A DNA stretch of 35,360 nt from an uncultured Bacilli bacterium (GTDB lineage: Bacteria > Bacillota_I > Bacilli_A > RFN20 > CAG-826): positions 1-35,360 of the forward strand of contig CALWDE010000005.1 of the NCBI GenBank assembly GCA_944376605.1, given 5' to 3'. The first letter of the stretch is position 1. Each line of letters opens with the position of its first letter. The notes under the pieces were generated by a model. It did not search any database and had not been told where the DNA came from. It was given only the letters and a program-made list of their open reading frames with translations. A program made the position numbers and the translations under genes. Below, piece after piece: positions 7,496 through 15,142 of the stretch.

Positions 7496-8677
7496 CTAAA
7501 AATACGCTACACGGATGTGTTTTCCCATCTTCTTTAATTGCTCGGTTAAATTTTCTACGAGTTGCATCTTAGTAGAAATGCTAATGCCTAGCTTGGGATC
7601 TTGATGAGCAGGATTCACTGCGCAGCCAACAAAGAAGCTGATATCGCTTGCTTCTTCAAAGAGGGCTTTTGCGAGTAAAGAGGCTCCATCTTGCTTATAA
7701 GACCAGTCAAAATACTTTTCATTTTTCCCTAAATAGTCTTCTGCAAGTTTCACGAGTGCATTGAGTGTAATCACTCCTTCTGTTACTAAATCCACTCCTT
7801 CAATGTGCGAGATAGGAGGGATATTAGGCTCGATATAATCGAGAGAAGTTTCCACCTTCTCCCCTAAATATCTTGCTGCTACTTTTGCTGTTGTTCCTCC
7901 TGATACAAGATGCTTCCCTTCTTTCGAAAAGAATAAAGACATCATTTTGGTATCATCCTCTGCATTCGTAGCAGGGCCTACTAAGAGATTAACATTCACT
8001 CTCTTTCTTCTTTTTAAAACCAGAGAAGTCGTGTCATCTCCCGGGCGAGAATTATATAAGACTCGGCAGTGGTCTACGAGTAAGGTAGCAAGATTTTTTG
8101 CGGAAATAGAAGGGTCATATAAAGCGGACATATATTCCCCGATTTCTTTTCTTGTCCAGCCAAAGTTAAGCGTTTCCCCTACTCCTGCATAAACCGCACC
8201 ATCTGACACCATAATTAAAACGTCATTGGGGGCAAGTCTACCTCTTGCGCGGTGAATGGTTTTTCCTCCTACTTCTAACTCATCATAAATAAGAGGAGTT
8301 TCTTTGCCGTAATGTAAGAAGATAGGTTCTGGGTTATCGTAGTTATAAATGGTAAAACTCCAGTCAGGCTTTACTTTGGTAATGGTGAACGTGCTATAGG
8401 CAACATTCCCTCTATTTTTGGCAATCGGTAAGGTGCGGATAAGGCAGTCTACCGCTTCTCTTACCTCCACCCCGCCTTCAATCATTTTGGAAAGCATTTC
8501 TGCAGTAAGGGTAGATAAAATATTCGCCTGAACGCCAGAACCAAGGCCATCTGCTAAAACAAGAGTAGCTTCTTTGGGCTTTGCTTTTACCACGCGAACA
8601 CTATCTCCGCAAAGCTCCTCTCCTTTTTTATTTAAAGAAAGAGTGCCCCACTCTAATTCTGTATCCTCACCGATCAT
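7496..8677 (-). CDS. SpoIIE-type PP2C serine phosphatase linked to hydrogenase
   Basis: A 393-residue protein. Residues 1-222 form a SpoIIE/PP2C phosphatase domain with the metal-binding acidic residues in LADGLGSG (D43), MVSDGAVYAG (D159) and RPGDDTTSLVL (D214, D215). Residues 226-393 are a second conserved-looking domain (VNVNLLVGPATN) that I cannot name. No membrane segment or sensor domain is attached. Its start overlaps the end of the PAS-containing hydrogenase-like gene by 11 bases, suggesting coupled synthesis and a shared signal path: redox or H2 sensed upstream, dephosphorylation of an unknown Ser/Thr phosphoprotein (classically an anti-anti-sigma factor) as output. No STAS-domain partner is in the window. 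From memory, the same neighbours occur in the hfs cluster of Thermoanaerobacterium. Confidence 0.88.
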   Translation of the reverse strand: MIGEDTELEWGTLSLNKKGEELCGDSVRVVKAKPKEATLVLADGLGSGVQANILSTLTAEMLSKMIEGGVEVREAVDCLIRTLPIAKNRGNVAYSTFTITKVKPDWSFTIYNYDNPEPIFLHYGKETPLIYDELEVGGKTIHRARGRLAPNDVLIMVSDGAVYAGVGETLNFGWTRKEIGEYMSALYDPSISAKNLATLLVDHCRVLYNSRPGDDTTSLVLKRRKRVNVNLLVGPATNAEDDTKMMSLFFSKEGKHLVSGGTTAKVAARYLGEKVETSLDYIEPNIPPISHIEGVDLVTEGVITLNALVKLAEDYLGKNEKYFDWSYKQDGASLLAKALFEEASDISFFVGCAVNPAHQDPKLGISISTKMQLVENLTEQLKKMGKHIRVAYF

Positions 8678-10352
8678 TGTCTTCGCCTGGTAAGGCCTCC
8701 TTTAATTTATTTAAAGCGAGCTTTGTTTCCGCCGCGCTTTCCCCAAGCAAAGAAGCAATCTCTTGCACGGTGCGCATATGTTTTTCTACTACCGCATTAA
8801 CAGTCTCCGCGGTGTTTCTTGCTCTCTCTTGTGCTTCATTCCGCGCTTTCTCTTCTCGCGTCACATCACGGAAAACGCCGATTAGTACATGGAATTTCTC
8901 TTCATAAGTAATCGTAGAAATTAAATATTTGTCATACTCTGCCAAATATATTTTTCGATCTTTTAATGGTTGCCCACCAAGAGCAAGCGCGAAAGGTTCC
9001 GGGTCCATAATGGCGTTAATCCCCTTCCCTTTTAAATCACTAGCAGAAGCAGCACCAACTAGACGTGCCATTTCAGGATTAGCAAGTTCCACTTCTAATG
9101 ATTCATTGCATACTAAAATGGCGTTTTCACTTTCTTCAACAATCGTGTCGGAGAAGTTTTGTGCTTTTTCCATAAGGTAGGGTAAACACATTTCTAAAGA
9201 AGCTTTTCCTTCTAGCACGGCGACTGCTTTCGCGCGACAAGTAGGATAGCCGCATGAAGAACAGTTTAATTCATCTTTCTTAGAACGCTTGCCAATTTGG
9301 GTAAGCACTTTTTCAATCTCTTGAGGCGAGAAATGATGTTCTGCCTTCGGATTTTTCGTAAATAAACGCGTAAAAGAAGCGTCGCTTTGAATAGTGAAAT
9401 CTTCTTTTCCCGCTGCTTCGCGAATCGAAATTAAGCCACTATAAGGCGCGTTATGTTTTTTACGCGGAATAGGGCCATTAATGCAAGAGCCAGGGCAGGC
9501 CGACATCTCAATAAAAGTATGATGGAATTTGCCTTGCCGTACCTCTTCTAAAGCTTCCATTGCCTCTTCCATCCCGCCTACCGCGATATATTGCCAGGCC
9601 TCATTCTTATCCATCGTATCAAGAATTCCACCTTCCACCGGGAAAAGTCTTGCTCTACTATGAGCTTTCTTTTCCTCAATGTTTCGCGTCTTTTTTAAGG
9701 TGATTCCCTTCTCTTGAAGCATTTCATCTAGTTCAGCAAAAGTTAAGACAACATCGACATAACTAGGATTACGGTCAATCTCATCTTTTTTGGAAATGCA
9801 AGGACCAATAAAGATAACTTTTGCCTCTTTATGTTCCTTTTTTATCACCTCAGCATGGGCAAGCATAGGGCTTAAAACAGGAGCAAGATTTTCTGTTAAA
9901 TCAGGATAATAACGTTCCACAAGAAGGTTAATAGAATGGCAACAAGTGGAAATATAAACTTCCTTTTTCCCTTCTTTGAGTAACTCTTCATAACGTCTTT
10001 TAATAAGCGTAGCGCCTAAGGCAGTTTCTTCTACCCCCTTGAAACCAAGAGAAAGCAAAGCTTCCTTTAAATCCGCAAAAGAAGAACCTTCATAATAGGC
10101 GTAAAAGGAAGGCGCCAAAGAAGCGTACACTTCCTTTTTCTCCTCCAAAAGAGAATAGGCTTTCGCCTTATCATCACGGATGATTTTGCACTCCTGGGGG
10201 CACACCAAATAACAGTTCCCACATAAAACGCATTCACTCGTAATGATCTTGGCTTGTCCATTTTGAAAAGAAATACTCTTTGTTGGGCAAGCCCGGATGC
10301 ATTTATAACAACTTCGACAGTCGTTTTCTTTGCTTACTAAGGCGTGAGGCAT
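8667..10352 (-). CDS. Sensory [FeFe]-hydrogenase-like protein with FeS and PAS domains (HydS-like)
   Basis: A 561-residue multidomain protein. Residues 12-51 hold two [4Fe-4S] motifs (C12/15/18/22 and C41/44/47/51). Residues of about 70-320 form a hydrogenase-like domain with STCCHS (C137, C138), GPCISKKDE (C185) and SACPGSCINGP (C286, C290). All four H-cluster cysteines are kept, but the Pro of the first motif is His, the Met of MPC is Gly, and the final loop is shortened. Residues 364-389 are a CxxCGYxxC Fe-S domain with a further Cys. Residues of about 400-500 are a PAS domain (ILVCNESLEVELANPEMARL to VFRDVTREE). The tail is a coiled coil. This is the architecture of group C sensory hydrogenases. 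The likely output partner is the overlapping SpoIIE phosphatase gene. Confidence 0.87.
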   Translation of the reverse strand: MPHALVSKENDCRSCYKCIRACPTKSISFQNGQAKIITSECVLCGNCYLVCPQECKIIRDDKAKAYSLLEEKKEVYASLAPSFYAYYEGSSFADLKEALLSLGFKGVEETALGATLIKRRYEELLKEGKKEVYISTCCHSINLLVERYYPDLTENLAPVLSPMLAHAEVIKKEHKEAKVIFIGPCISKKDEIDRNPSYVDVVLTFAELDEMLQEKGITLKKTRNIEEKKAHSRARLFPVEGGILDTMDKNEAWQYIAVGGMEEAMEALEEVRQGKFHHTFIEMSACPGSCINGPIPRKKHNAPYSGLISIREAAGKEDFTIQSDASFTRLFTKNPKAEHHFSPQEIEKVLTQIGKRSKKDELNCSSCGYPTCRAKAVAVLEGKASLEMCLPYLMEKAQNFSDTIVEESENAILVCNESLEVELANPEMARLVGAASASDLKGKGINAIMDPEPFALALGGQPLKDRKIYLAEYDKYLISTITYEEKFHVLIGVFRDVTREEKARNEAQERARNTAETVNAVVEKHMRTVQEIASLLGESAAETKLALNKLKEALPGEDNDR

Positions 10353-10382
10353 ATTCTCCTCCTTTCAAAGAAAGAGATGCCC

Positions 10383-10631
10383 CTAAAGCAGGGGCATCAC
10401 CTTTTCATCAAATAAAGTTGCAACATTTTCCGCGCGAAGTCCAGGGATAATTTCATCCTCAATCTTCACCGCGACTCCGTCATGTCCGCATTGACCAAGG
10501 CAGAAGGCGGCTTTGAGTTCCACCTTCCCCTCGAGTCCGCGCTTCTTCACCTCGTTCCGAAAGGCCTCAATGACCTCATAAGAACCTTTTAAATGGCAAG
10601 AAGAACCAACACAAATGCTAACATTCACCAT
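10383..10631 (-). CDS. Thioredoxin-like [2Fe-2S] ferredoxin (NuoE C-terminal type)
   Basis: An 82-residue protein equal to the C-terminal [2Fe-2S] domain of NuoE/HydC-type subunits. The four ligands are C7 and C12 (ICVGSSC) and C44 and C48 (FCLGQC). The N-terminal helical part of full NuoE is absent, as is usual for the stand-alone form. It probably shuttles electrons to or from the hydrogenase-like proteins encoded next in the operon. Its start is one base past the adhE stop codon, and the PAS gene follows after 30 bases. No NuoF-type NADH subunit is nearby, so a complete bifurcating complex is not encoded here. Confidence 0.88.
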   Translation of the reverse strand: MVNVSICVGSSCHLKGSYEVIEAFRNEVKKRGLEGKVELKAAFCLGQCGHDGVAVKIEDEIIPGLRAENVATLFDEKVMPLL

Positions 10632-10632
10632 A

Positions 10633-13284
10633 CTAGTTCCCCTTATAAGCCTTGCGCATAAGGTCCATCATTTCCGTGACAAGAGGCATACGTGGGTTAC
10701 AAGGAGTGCATTGATCTTCATAAGCAAGATAGGCAATAGTCTCTAAATTCTTCTCCCAAGTATCTTCATCTGGAACAAGGGAGTTGAAATTCATATCAAT
10801 GCCAATCTCTTTCCCAAGATTCATCACCGCTTCTGCAAGCTTTTCTGTGGCATCTTCTGGCGAAGAGGTAGGAATATCTAAGACCTTACAAATCTCTTGA
10901 TACTTCCGGTCACATTGATACTCTTCATATTTTGGCCAAACAGAGAGTTTTGTCGGCATTGTTCCGTTATAACGAATCACGTGAGGAAGAAGAATGGCAC
11001 AGGTGCGTCCATGGACTAAGTGATACTCCGCGCCAATTTTGTGAGCCAAAGAGTGCGTAATGCCAAGGAAGGCATTGGCGAAAGCCATACCTGCAATCGT
11101 TGCAGCGTTATGCATCTTTTCTCTTGCTACTAAGTCATGTTTCCCATCTTTTACCGCTCTTGGTAAATAGGTAAAGACAAGACGAATGGCATTTAAAGCA
11201 AGACCGTCTGTAAAGTCACTTGCCATAACCGAAGTGTACGATTCAATGGCGTGAGTTAAGACGTCCATACCGGTTTCTGCGGTAGATTTTGCTGGTAAAT
11301 TTGTTGTAAATTCTGGGTCAACAATCGCGATAGTTGGCGTTAAAGAGTAGTCAGTTAAAGGATATTTCTTTAAATTTGCTTTATCCGAGATAACCGCGAA
11401 TGGAGTGACCTCACTTCCTGTACCAGAAGTGGTAGGAATGCAGATGAGTTTGCTCTTTCTACCAAGTTCAGGATATTTGAAGGCTCTCTTACGAATATCC
11501 ATGAATTTTTGCTTTAAATCATCGAAGTTAACTTCTGGATGCTCATAGAAAATCCACATACCCTTTGCAGCATCCATTGGTGAACCACCACCAAGGGCAA
11601 TAATGGTGTCTGGTTCGAACTGTTTCATCAAAGCAACACCTCTGCGGATCGTGCTGATATCTGGATCAGGTTCTACTTCACTAAAGAGCTGATAAGTAAC
11701 CTTATTTCTTCTTAAGTTAATTTGCTCAATGATACGGTTTAAGAAGCCAAGCTCAACCATGCTGCGGTCGGTAACAATGAACACCTTGTTCATGTCTTTA
11801 CAAGACTTCAAATATTGAATGCTATTTCTTTCAAAATATATCTTTTGCGGTACTTTGAACCATTGCATGGTGTTTCTCCTTTTCCCAACCTTCTTAATGT
11901 TTAATAAGTTAAATGCCGAAACGTTACCGGCCACTGAGTTATGACCATAAGAGCCACAACCAAGCGTTAAAGAAGGAATAAAGGAGTTATAAACATTACC
12001 GATTCCGCCAAAAGTAGAAGGTGAATTCCAAATGACACGAATTGCTAAGACACGGTCACCAAAAGTATCGGCCATTTCTTGGCTCTTGCAGTGGATGGCA
12101 GCAGAGTGACCAAGTCCGCCAAATTCAAGCATCTTTTGGCAAAGCTTGGTGCCTTCATCAAAGCCGTTAACCTTATAAACGCCAAGAACAGGAGAAAGTT
12201 TTTCTCTGGATAAAGGTTCTTCCGGACCAACTTGATCAAGTTCTACACAAATAATCGAGGTATCTTCTGGGATATCAATGCCGGCATTTTTGGCAAGAAC
12301 AGAAGACTTCATACCTGCAATAGCAGAATTTAAACGAGCATTCTCGACACCTGCTTCACCCTTGACGACTCCAAACATGTATTTTTCGAGTTTTCTTGTC
12401 TCTTCAGGGGTCGCAAAATAGGCGCGATATTTCTTTAATAAAGCTTTGGTTTGCTCATAGACAGGTTCATCAACAAAGATGGCAGATTCAGAAGCGCAAA
12501 TCATGCCGTTATCAAAGTTTTTCGATAAAACAACATCATTTACGGTTTGCTCTAAATCGGCAGAACGGTCAATGTAGCAAGGAACGTTTCCTGCTCCAAC
12601 ACCTAAAGCAGGTTTCCCGCACGAATAAGCAGCTTTCACCATGGAGTTGCCGCCTGTTGCTAAGATCGTAGCAACCCCGCTATGCTGCATAAGTGCAGAA
12701 GTAGCATCCATTGAAGGATGCTCAATCCACTGGATGCAGTTAGCAGGCGCGCCAGCAGCAACAGCAGCATCACGCATCACAATTGCGGCTTGTTTGGAAG
12801 ATTGTTGGGCACCTGGATGGAAAGCGAAAATAATAGGATTTCTCGTCTTCATGCAAATTAAAGACTTGAAAATAACAGTCGAAGTTGGGTTTGTAACAGG
12901 AGTAATACCGGCAACCACGCCAACAGGTTCTGCAATCTCTGTAATACCAGTAATGGGGTTTTCCGAAATTACACCAACCGACTTCATGTGGCGCATGTTG
13001 TTCACAACATATTCACAGGCAAAAAGGTTTTTGGTTGCCTTATCTTCAAAAACACCACGATGAGTTTCATCAATCGCTGCGCGCGCTAATGTGCCGTGGT
13101 GATCTAAACCAGCGACCGACATTTTTGCGACGATATAATCGATCTTTTCTTGATCATAAATAGGGTTTTGTGAAAACTCTTCTAAGGCTTTTTGTGCTTT
13201 TTTAACCAAAGCATCTACTTCTTTTTCAGCAGCCTTCTTTGCTTCTTCGGGGTTAACAGGTTTTGTTTCCTTTTTCTCTGGCAT
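10633..13284 (-). CDS. adhE: Bifunctional acetaldehyde-CoA/alcohol dehydrogenase
   Basis: A full-length 883-residue AdhE that converts acetyl-CoA to acetaldehyde and then ethanol, oxidising two NADH. Residues of about 20-440 are the CoA-acylating aldehyde dehydrogenase with catalytic Cys263 (NGMICASESAI) and the nucleotide-binding segment near GVGAGNVPCYID. Residues of about 465-883 are the iron-dependent alcohol dehydrogenase, with ALGGGSPMDAAKGMW, IPTTSGTGSEVTPFAVI, and the iron-ligand region HSLAHKIGAEYHLVHGR. An unusual Lys/Glu-rich 20-residue leader precedes the first domain. The start ATG has an AAAGGAGGAAAG Shine-Dalgarno. It lies 15 bases after rex, the classical regulator of adhE, and forms spirosomes in homologues. 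Confidence 0.96.
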   Translation of the reverse strand: MPEKKETKPVNPEEAKKAAEKEVDALVKKAQKALEEFSQNPIYDQEKIDYIVAKMSVAGLDHHGTLARAAIDETHRGVFEDKATKNLFACEYVVNNMRHMKSVGVISENPITGITEIAEPVGVVAGITPVTNPTSTVIFKSLICMKTRNPIIFAFHPGAQQSSKQAAIVMRDAAVAAGAPANCIQWIEHPSMDATSALMQHSGVATILATGGNSMVKAAYSCGKPALGVGAGNVPCYIDRSADLEQTVNDVVLSKNFDNGMICASESAIFVDEPVYEQTKALLKKYRAYFATPEETRKLEKYMFGVVKGEAGVENARLNSAIAGMKSSVLAKNAGIDIPEDTSIICVELDQVGPEEPLSREKLSPVLGVYKVNGFDEGTKLCQKMLEFGGLGHSAAIHCKSQEMADTFGDRVLAIRVIWNSPSTFGGIGNVYNSFIPSLTLGCGSYGHNSVAGNVSAFNLLNIKKVGKRRNTMQWFKVPQKIYFERNSIQYLKSCKDMNKVFIVTDRSMVELGFLNRIIEQINLRRNKVTYQLFSEVEPDPDISTIRRGVALMKQFEPDTIIALGGGSPMDAAKGMWIFYEHPEVNFDDLKQKFMDIRKRAFKYPELGRKSKLICIPTTSGTGSEVTPFAVISDKANLKKYPLTDYSLTPTIAIVDPEFTTNLPAKSTAETGMDVLTHAIESYTSVMASDFTDGLALNAIRLVFTYLPRAVKDGKHDLVAREKMHNAATIAGMAFANAFLGITHSLAHKIGAEYHLVHGRTCAILLPHVIRYNGTMPTKLSVWPKYEEYQCDRKYQEICKVLDIPTSSPEDATEKLAEAVMNLGKEIGIDMNFNSLVPDEDTWEKNLETIAYLAYEDQCTPCNPRMPLVTEMMDLMRKAYKGN

Positions 13285-13299
13285 ATGACTTTCCTCCTT

Positions 13300-13932
13300 T
13301 TAATGACGGGAATCCAGGCGATGAGATAAAACCGCAAGGGAGCTAGCAAGATTCACCTCTTCTAGCACAACAGAATCGGGTAAAGAAAGATGAACAGGAG
13401 CAAAGTTCCAAATTCCTCGGCAGCCCGCTTTGATAGCAAGTTCTGCAACATTTTGTGCTGCAGAAGCGGGAGTAGTAATAATGGCTATGCGCGCGCGAAG
13501 TCCTGGAACTAAACGTTCCATATCCGATAAAGGATAAACGTGAACTTCTCCAACCTCTTCTCCAACTTTTTTAGGATCAACATCAAAGGCAGCTTTGATA
13601 TATAGCCCCATGTCGGCAAAGGAAGGATAGCGTAGCAAAGCACTCCCCAAATGTCCTGCGCCAATTAAAATGGCAGGATCAGCTTCGCGGTAACCAAGAA
13701 AAGATTCTAAACTTTCAATTAGTTTAGCTACAGAACGACCTTTTTTTGGTCTCCCAGCCTCATCAGAAATCGCCTGCAAATCTTTCCGGACTTGCTCTTG
13801 GCTATATCCAAGCTCTTCCCCGATAAGAGGAGAAGAAACATACTCAATTCCCTGCTCTTGTAAGGCAGTAAGGAATTTGAGATAGACGGGGTAGCGTCGT
13901 AATTGATTTTTCGAGAACTTTTCTTCCTTCAT
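13300..13932 (-). CDS. rex: Redox-sensing transcriptional repressor Rex
   Basis: A 210-residue protein of normal Rex length. Residues 1-80 are the winged helix (LRRYPVYLKFLTAL, EELGYSQEQVRKDLQAI). Residues 85-210 are the NAD(H)-binding Rossmann domain with GAGHLG at 91-96 and FDVDPKKVG after the second strand. Rex releases DNA when NADH/NAD+ rises, which would derepress adhE and the genes behind it. Here rex is the first gene of the operon it most likely controls, so autoregulation is expected. The start ATG has only a weak GGATAAAG upstream. The final YxxH-type residues are replaced by LSHRLDSRH, within family variation. Confidence 0.95.
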   Translation of the reverse strand: MKEEKFSKNQLRRYPVYLKFLTALQEQGIEYVSSPLIGEELGYSQEQVRKDLQAISDEAGRPKKGRSVAKLIESLESFLGYREADPAILIGAGHLGSALLRYPSFADMGLYIKAAFDVDPKKVGEEVGEVHVYPLSDMERLVPGLRARIAIITTPASAAQNVAELAIKAGCRGIWNFAPVHLSLPDSVVLEEVNLASSLAVLSHRLDSRH

Positions 13933-13947
13933 ACTTTATCCGGCAAA

Positions 13948-13976
13948 AATATAGTAGGCAAAAACAGAAAAAACAA
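13948..13976 (-). promoter_or_regulatory. Promoter of the rex-adhE-hydrogenase operon
   Basis: On the minus strand, TTGTTT (13971-13976) and TATATT (13948-13953) are 17 bases apart, with about 15 bases between the -10 and the rex ATG. No other promoter-like site is obvious in the short gaps up to 4117, so this may drive all nine genes. No textbook Rex box (TTGTTAA-N4-TTAACAA type) overlaps it. Confidence 0.5.
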
Positions 13977-13991
13977 CAATTCAGTTTATTT

Positions 13992-14086
13992 TTACCGATA
14001 TAACGATACCAATAAATGGCACTTTTCACCCATTTTCTTCTACAAATAGAGTTGGAAAGGCAATATCGGTATTTTTATATCGGTAT
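13992..14086. repeat. ATATCGGTAT motif repeats upstream of rex
   Basis: Two exact direct copies of ATATCGGTAT lie at 14063-14072 and 14077-14086, 14 bases apart. An inverted near-copy TTACCGATAT is at 13992-14001 and is followed by CGATACC at 14004-14010. All are upstream of the rex promoter -35 and just after the ZIP stop codon. They look like regulator binding sites, either for Rex with a divergent operator or for another factor. The motif was not noticed elsewhere in the window. Confidence 0.45.
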
Positions 14087-14089
14087 AAA

Positions 14090-14863
14090 CTATCCTAAAG
14101 CAAGGTCTAACACCATCATCAAAGCAAAGCCAAAACAGAACGCTAAAACTAAGGCGTTAGAGTGTTTTTCTTCTTTGGCAGGCATCAAATCTTCAATAAC
14201 AGCATAAATCATCGCTCCTGCTGCAAAAGATAAAGCGTAAGGCAAAATCGGTTCCACATAAGGGGCAATTAATAAGGCAATCACAGCGGCAAGCGGCTCA
14301 ACTATTCCAGAAAGTAATCCAAGCAGTACCGCTTTCCCTTTTCCTTCGCTTTCTCTTAAAGGCAAGGAAGCGATAAGTCCTTCTGGGAAGTTTTGAATCG
14401 CAATACCCACGCTAAGCATTAAAGCGGACATCATACCAATGCTGTTATCGTATAAATAAGGAGAAAGACCTACTCCCACAGCAAGTCCTTCTGGAATGTT
14501 ATGAATGGTTAAAGCTAAGAAAAGCATCCATTCTCGCGACATCACACTTTTCTTACCTTCTGCTTGGTTGTCTTTCGGATGTAAATGAGGAACAAGTTTA
14601 TCGATGCCGAAAAGAAGAGCAACTCCAAAAACAAAGCCAACAAGCACAGGAACCCAGCCAAACCCAGGTAAATCAGCATTTCCTTCTTCCACTGCAGGAG
14701 AAAGAAGAGAAAAGAAGCTTGCCGCGACCATCACTCCCCCAGCAAAGCCGTATAAAATCTTCTCCCATAAGGCGGATAAAGGCTTTTTTAATAAAAAGGC
14801 CCCCATTGCCCCTAATGCCGAGCCGACAAAGGGCACAAGAACAATAATCGCTGCTTCCCACAT
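14090..14863 (-). CDS. ZIP-family divalent metal transporter
   Basis: A 257-residue inner-membrane protein with about eight helices, the GufA/ZupT-like branch of ZIP transporters that import zinc and related metals. The two signature helices are clear: HNIPEGLAVGVGLSP and NFPEGLIASLPLRESEGKG, whose His and Glu residues bind the metal. A His-rich loop between the third and fourth helices (VPHLHPKDNQAEG) is typical. The start is set at ATG 14863 (MWEAAIIVLVPF). The longer reading from TTG at 14902 would run into the terminator region and adds a poor N-terminus. There is no Shine-Dalgarno, but a -10 element lies 6 bases upstream, so translation is probably leaderless. The gene reads towards rex; no terminator is seen between them. 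Confidence 0.88.
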   Translation of the reverse strand: MWEAAIIVLVPFVGSALGAMGAFLLKKPLSALWEKILYGFAGGVMVAASFFSLLSPAVEEGNADLPGFGWVPVLVGFVFGVALLFGIDKLVPHLHPKDNQAEGKKSVMSREWMLFLALTIHNIPEGLAVGVGLSPYLYDNSIGMMSALMLSVGIAIQNFPEGLIASLPLRESEGKGKAVLLGLLSGIVEPLAAVIALLIAPYVEPILPYALSFAAGAMIYAVIEDLMPAKEEKHSNALVLAFCFGFALMMVLDLALG

Positions 14864-14869
14864 ATCTCT

Positions 14870-14899
14870 ATTTAACGCGCAGTAAGAGAAAGAAAGCAA
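14870..14899 (-). promoter_or_regulatory. Promoter of the ZIP gene, probably leaderless
   Basis: On the minus strand, TTGCTT (14894-14899), an 18-base spacer and TTAAAT (14870-14875) are followed by six bases and the ATG. A transcript start at or next to the ATG would fit the absence of a ribosome binding site. Confidence 0.45.
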
Positions 14900-14900
14900 C

Positions 14901-14927
14901 AAAAAAAGCCCTGCAAGAGGGCCTTTT
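14901..14927 (-). terminator. Intrinsic terminator after copA
   Basis: On the minus strand, GCCCT and AGGGC around a 5-base loop, extended by AAAAG/CTTTT with one bulge, are followed by a run of seven T. It lies 15-40 bases past the copA stop and separates copA from the ZIP promoter. Confidence 0.75.
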
Positions 14928-14941
14928 GAGAGAAAAGAAAC

Positions 14942-15142
14942 TTATTCCGCGCTATAGCCTTCTTCCGTAATGGCAGCAATTAAAGTTTCGCGTTTTAAGT
15001 CTTCCCCTTCCACTTCCGCTTTCTCTTCTTCTAGAGAAACGTGTGCTTCTTTTACGCCATTTACTCTAAGTAAAGCATTCGTTACGTGTTTCACACACAT
15101 AGGGCAAGTCATTCCTTTGACTTTTAAAGTAATTTTATCCAT
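14942..15142 (-). CDS. Possible separately translated CopZ-like copper chaperone (internal start in copA)
   Basis: Inside copA, in the same frame, a perfect AAGGAGGTG (15151-15159) sits 8 bases before ATG 15142. Translation from there gives a 66-residue HMA protein: MDKITLKVKGMTCPMC with the CxxC metal site, LRVNGVKEAHVSLEE, and the normal CopZ length. The site is as good as any ribosome binding site in the window and is not needed for copA itself. Either copZ was once a separate downstream gene that became fused in frame, or both a long and a short product are made. Production of the short form is inference. Confidence 0.5.
   Translation of the reverse strand: MDKITLKVKGMTCPMCVKHVTNALLRVNGVKEAHVSLEEEKAEVEGEDLKRETLIAAITEEGYSAE

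Noticed and set aside
5573-13284. A complete electron-bifurcating HydABC hydrogenase
   Set aside because: There is no NuoF-like NADH/FMN subunit and neither hydrogenase-like protein has canonical catalytic motifs; only the small [2Fe-2S] protein resembles a HydABC part.
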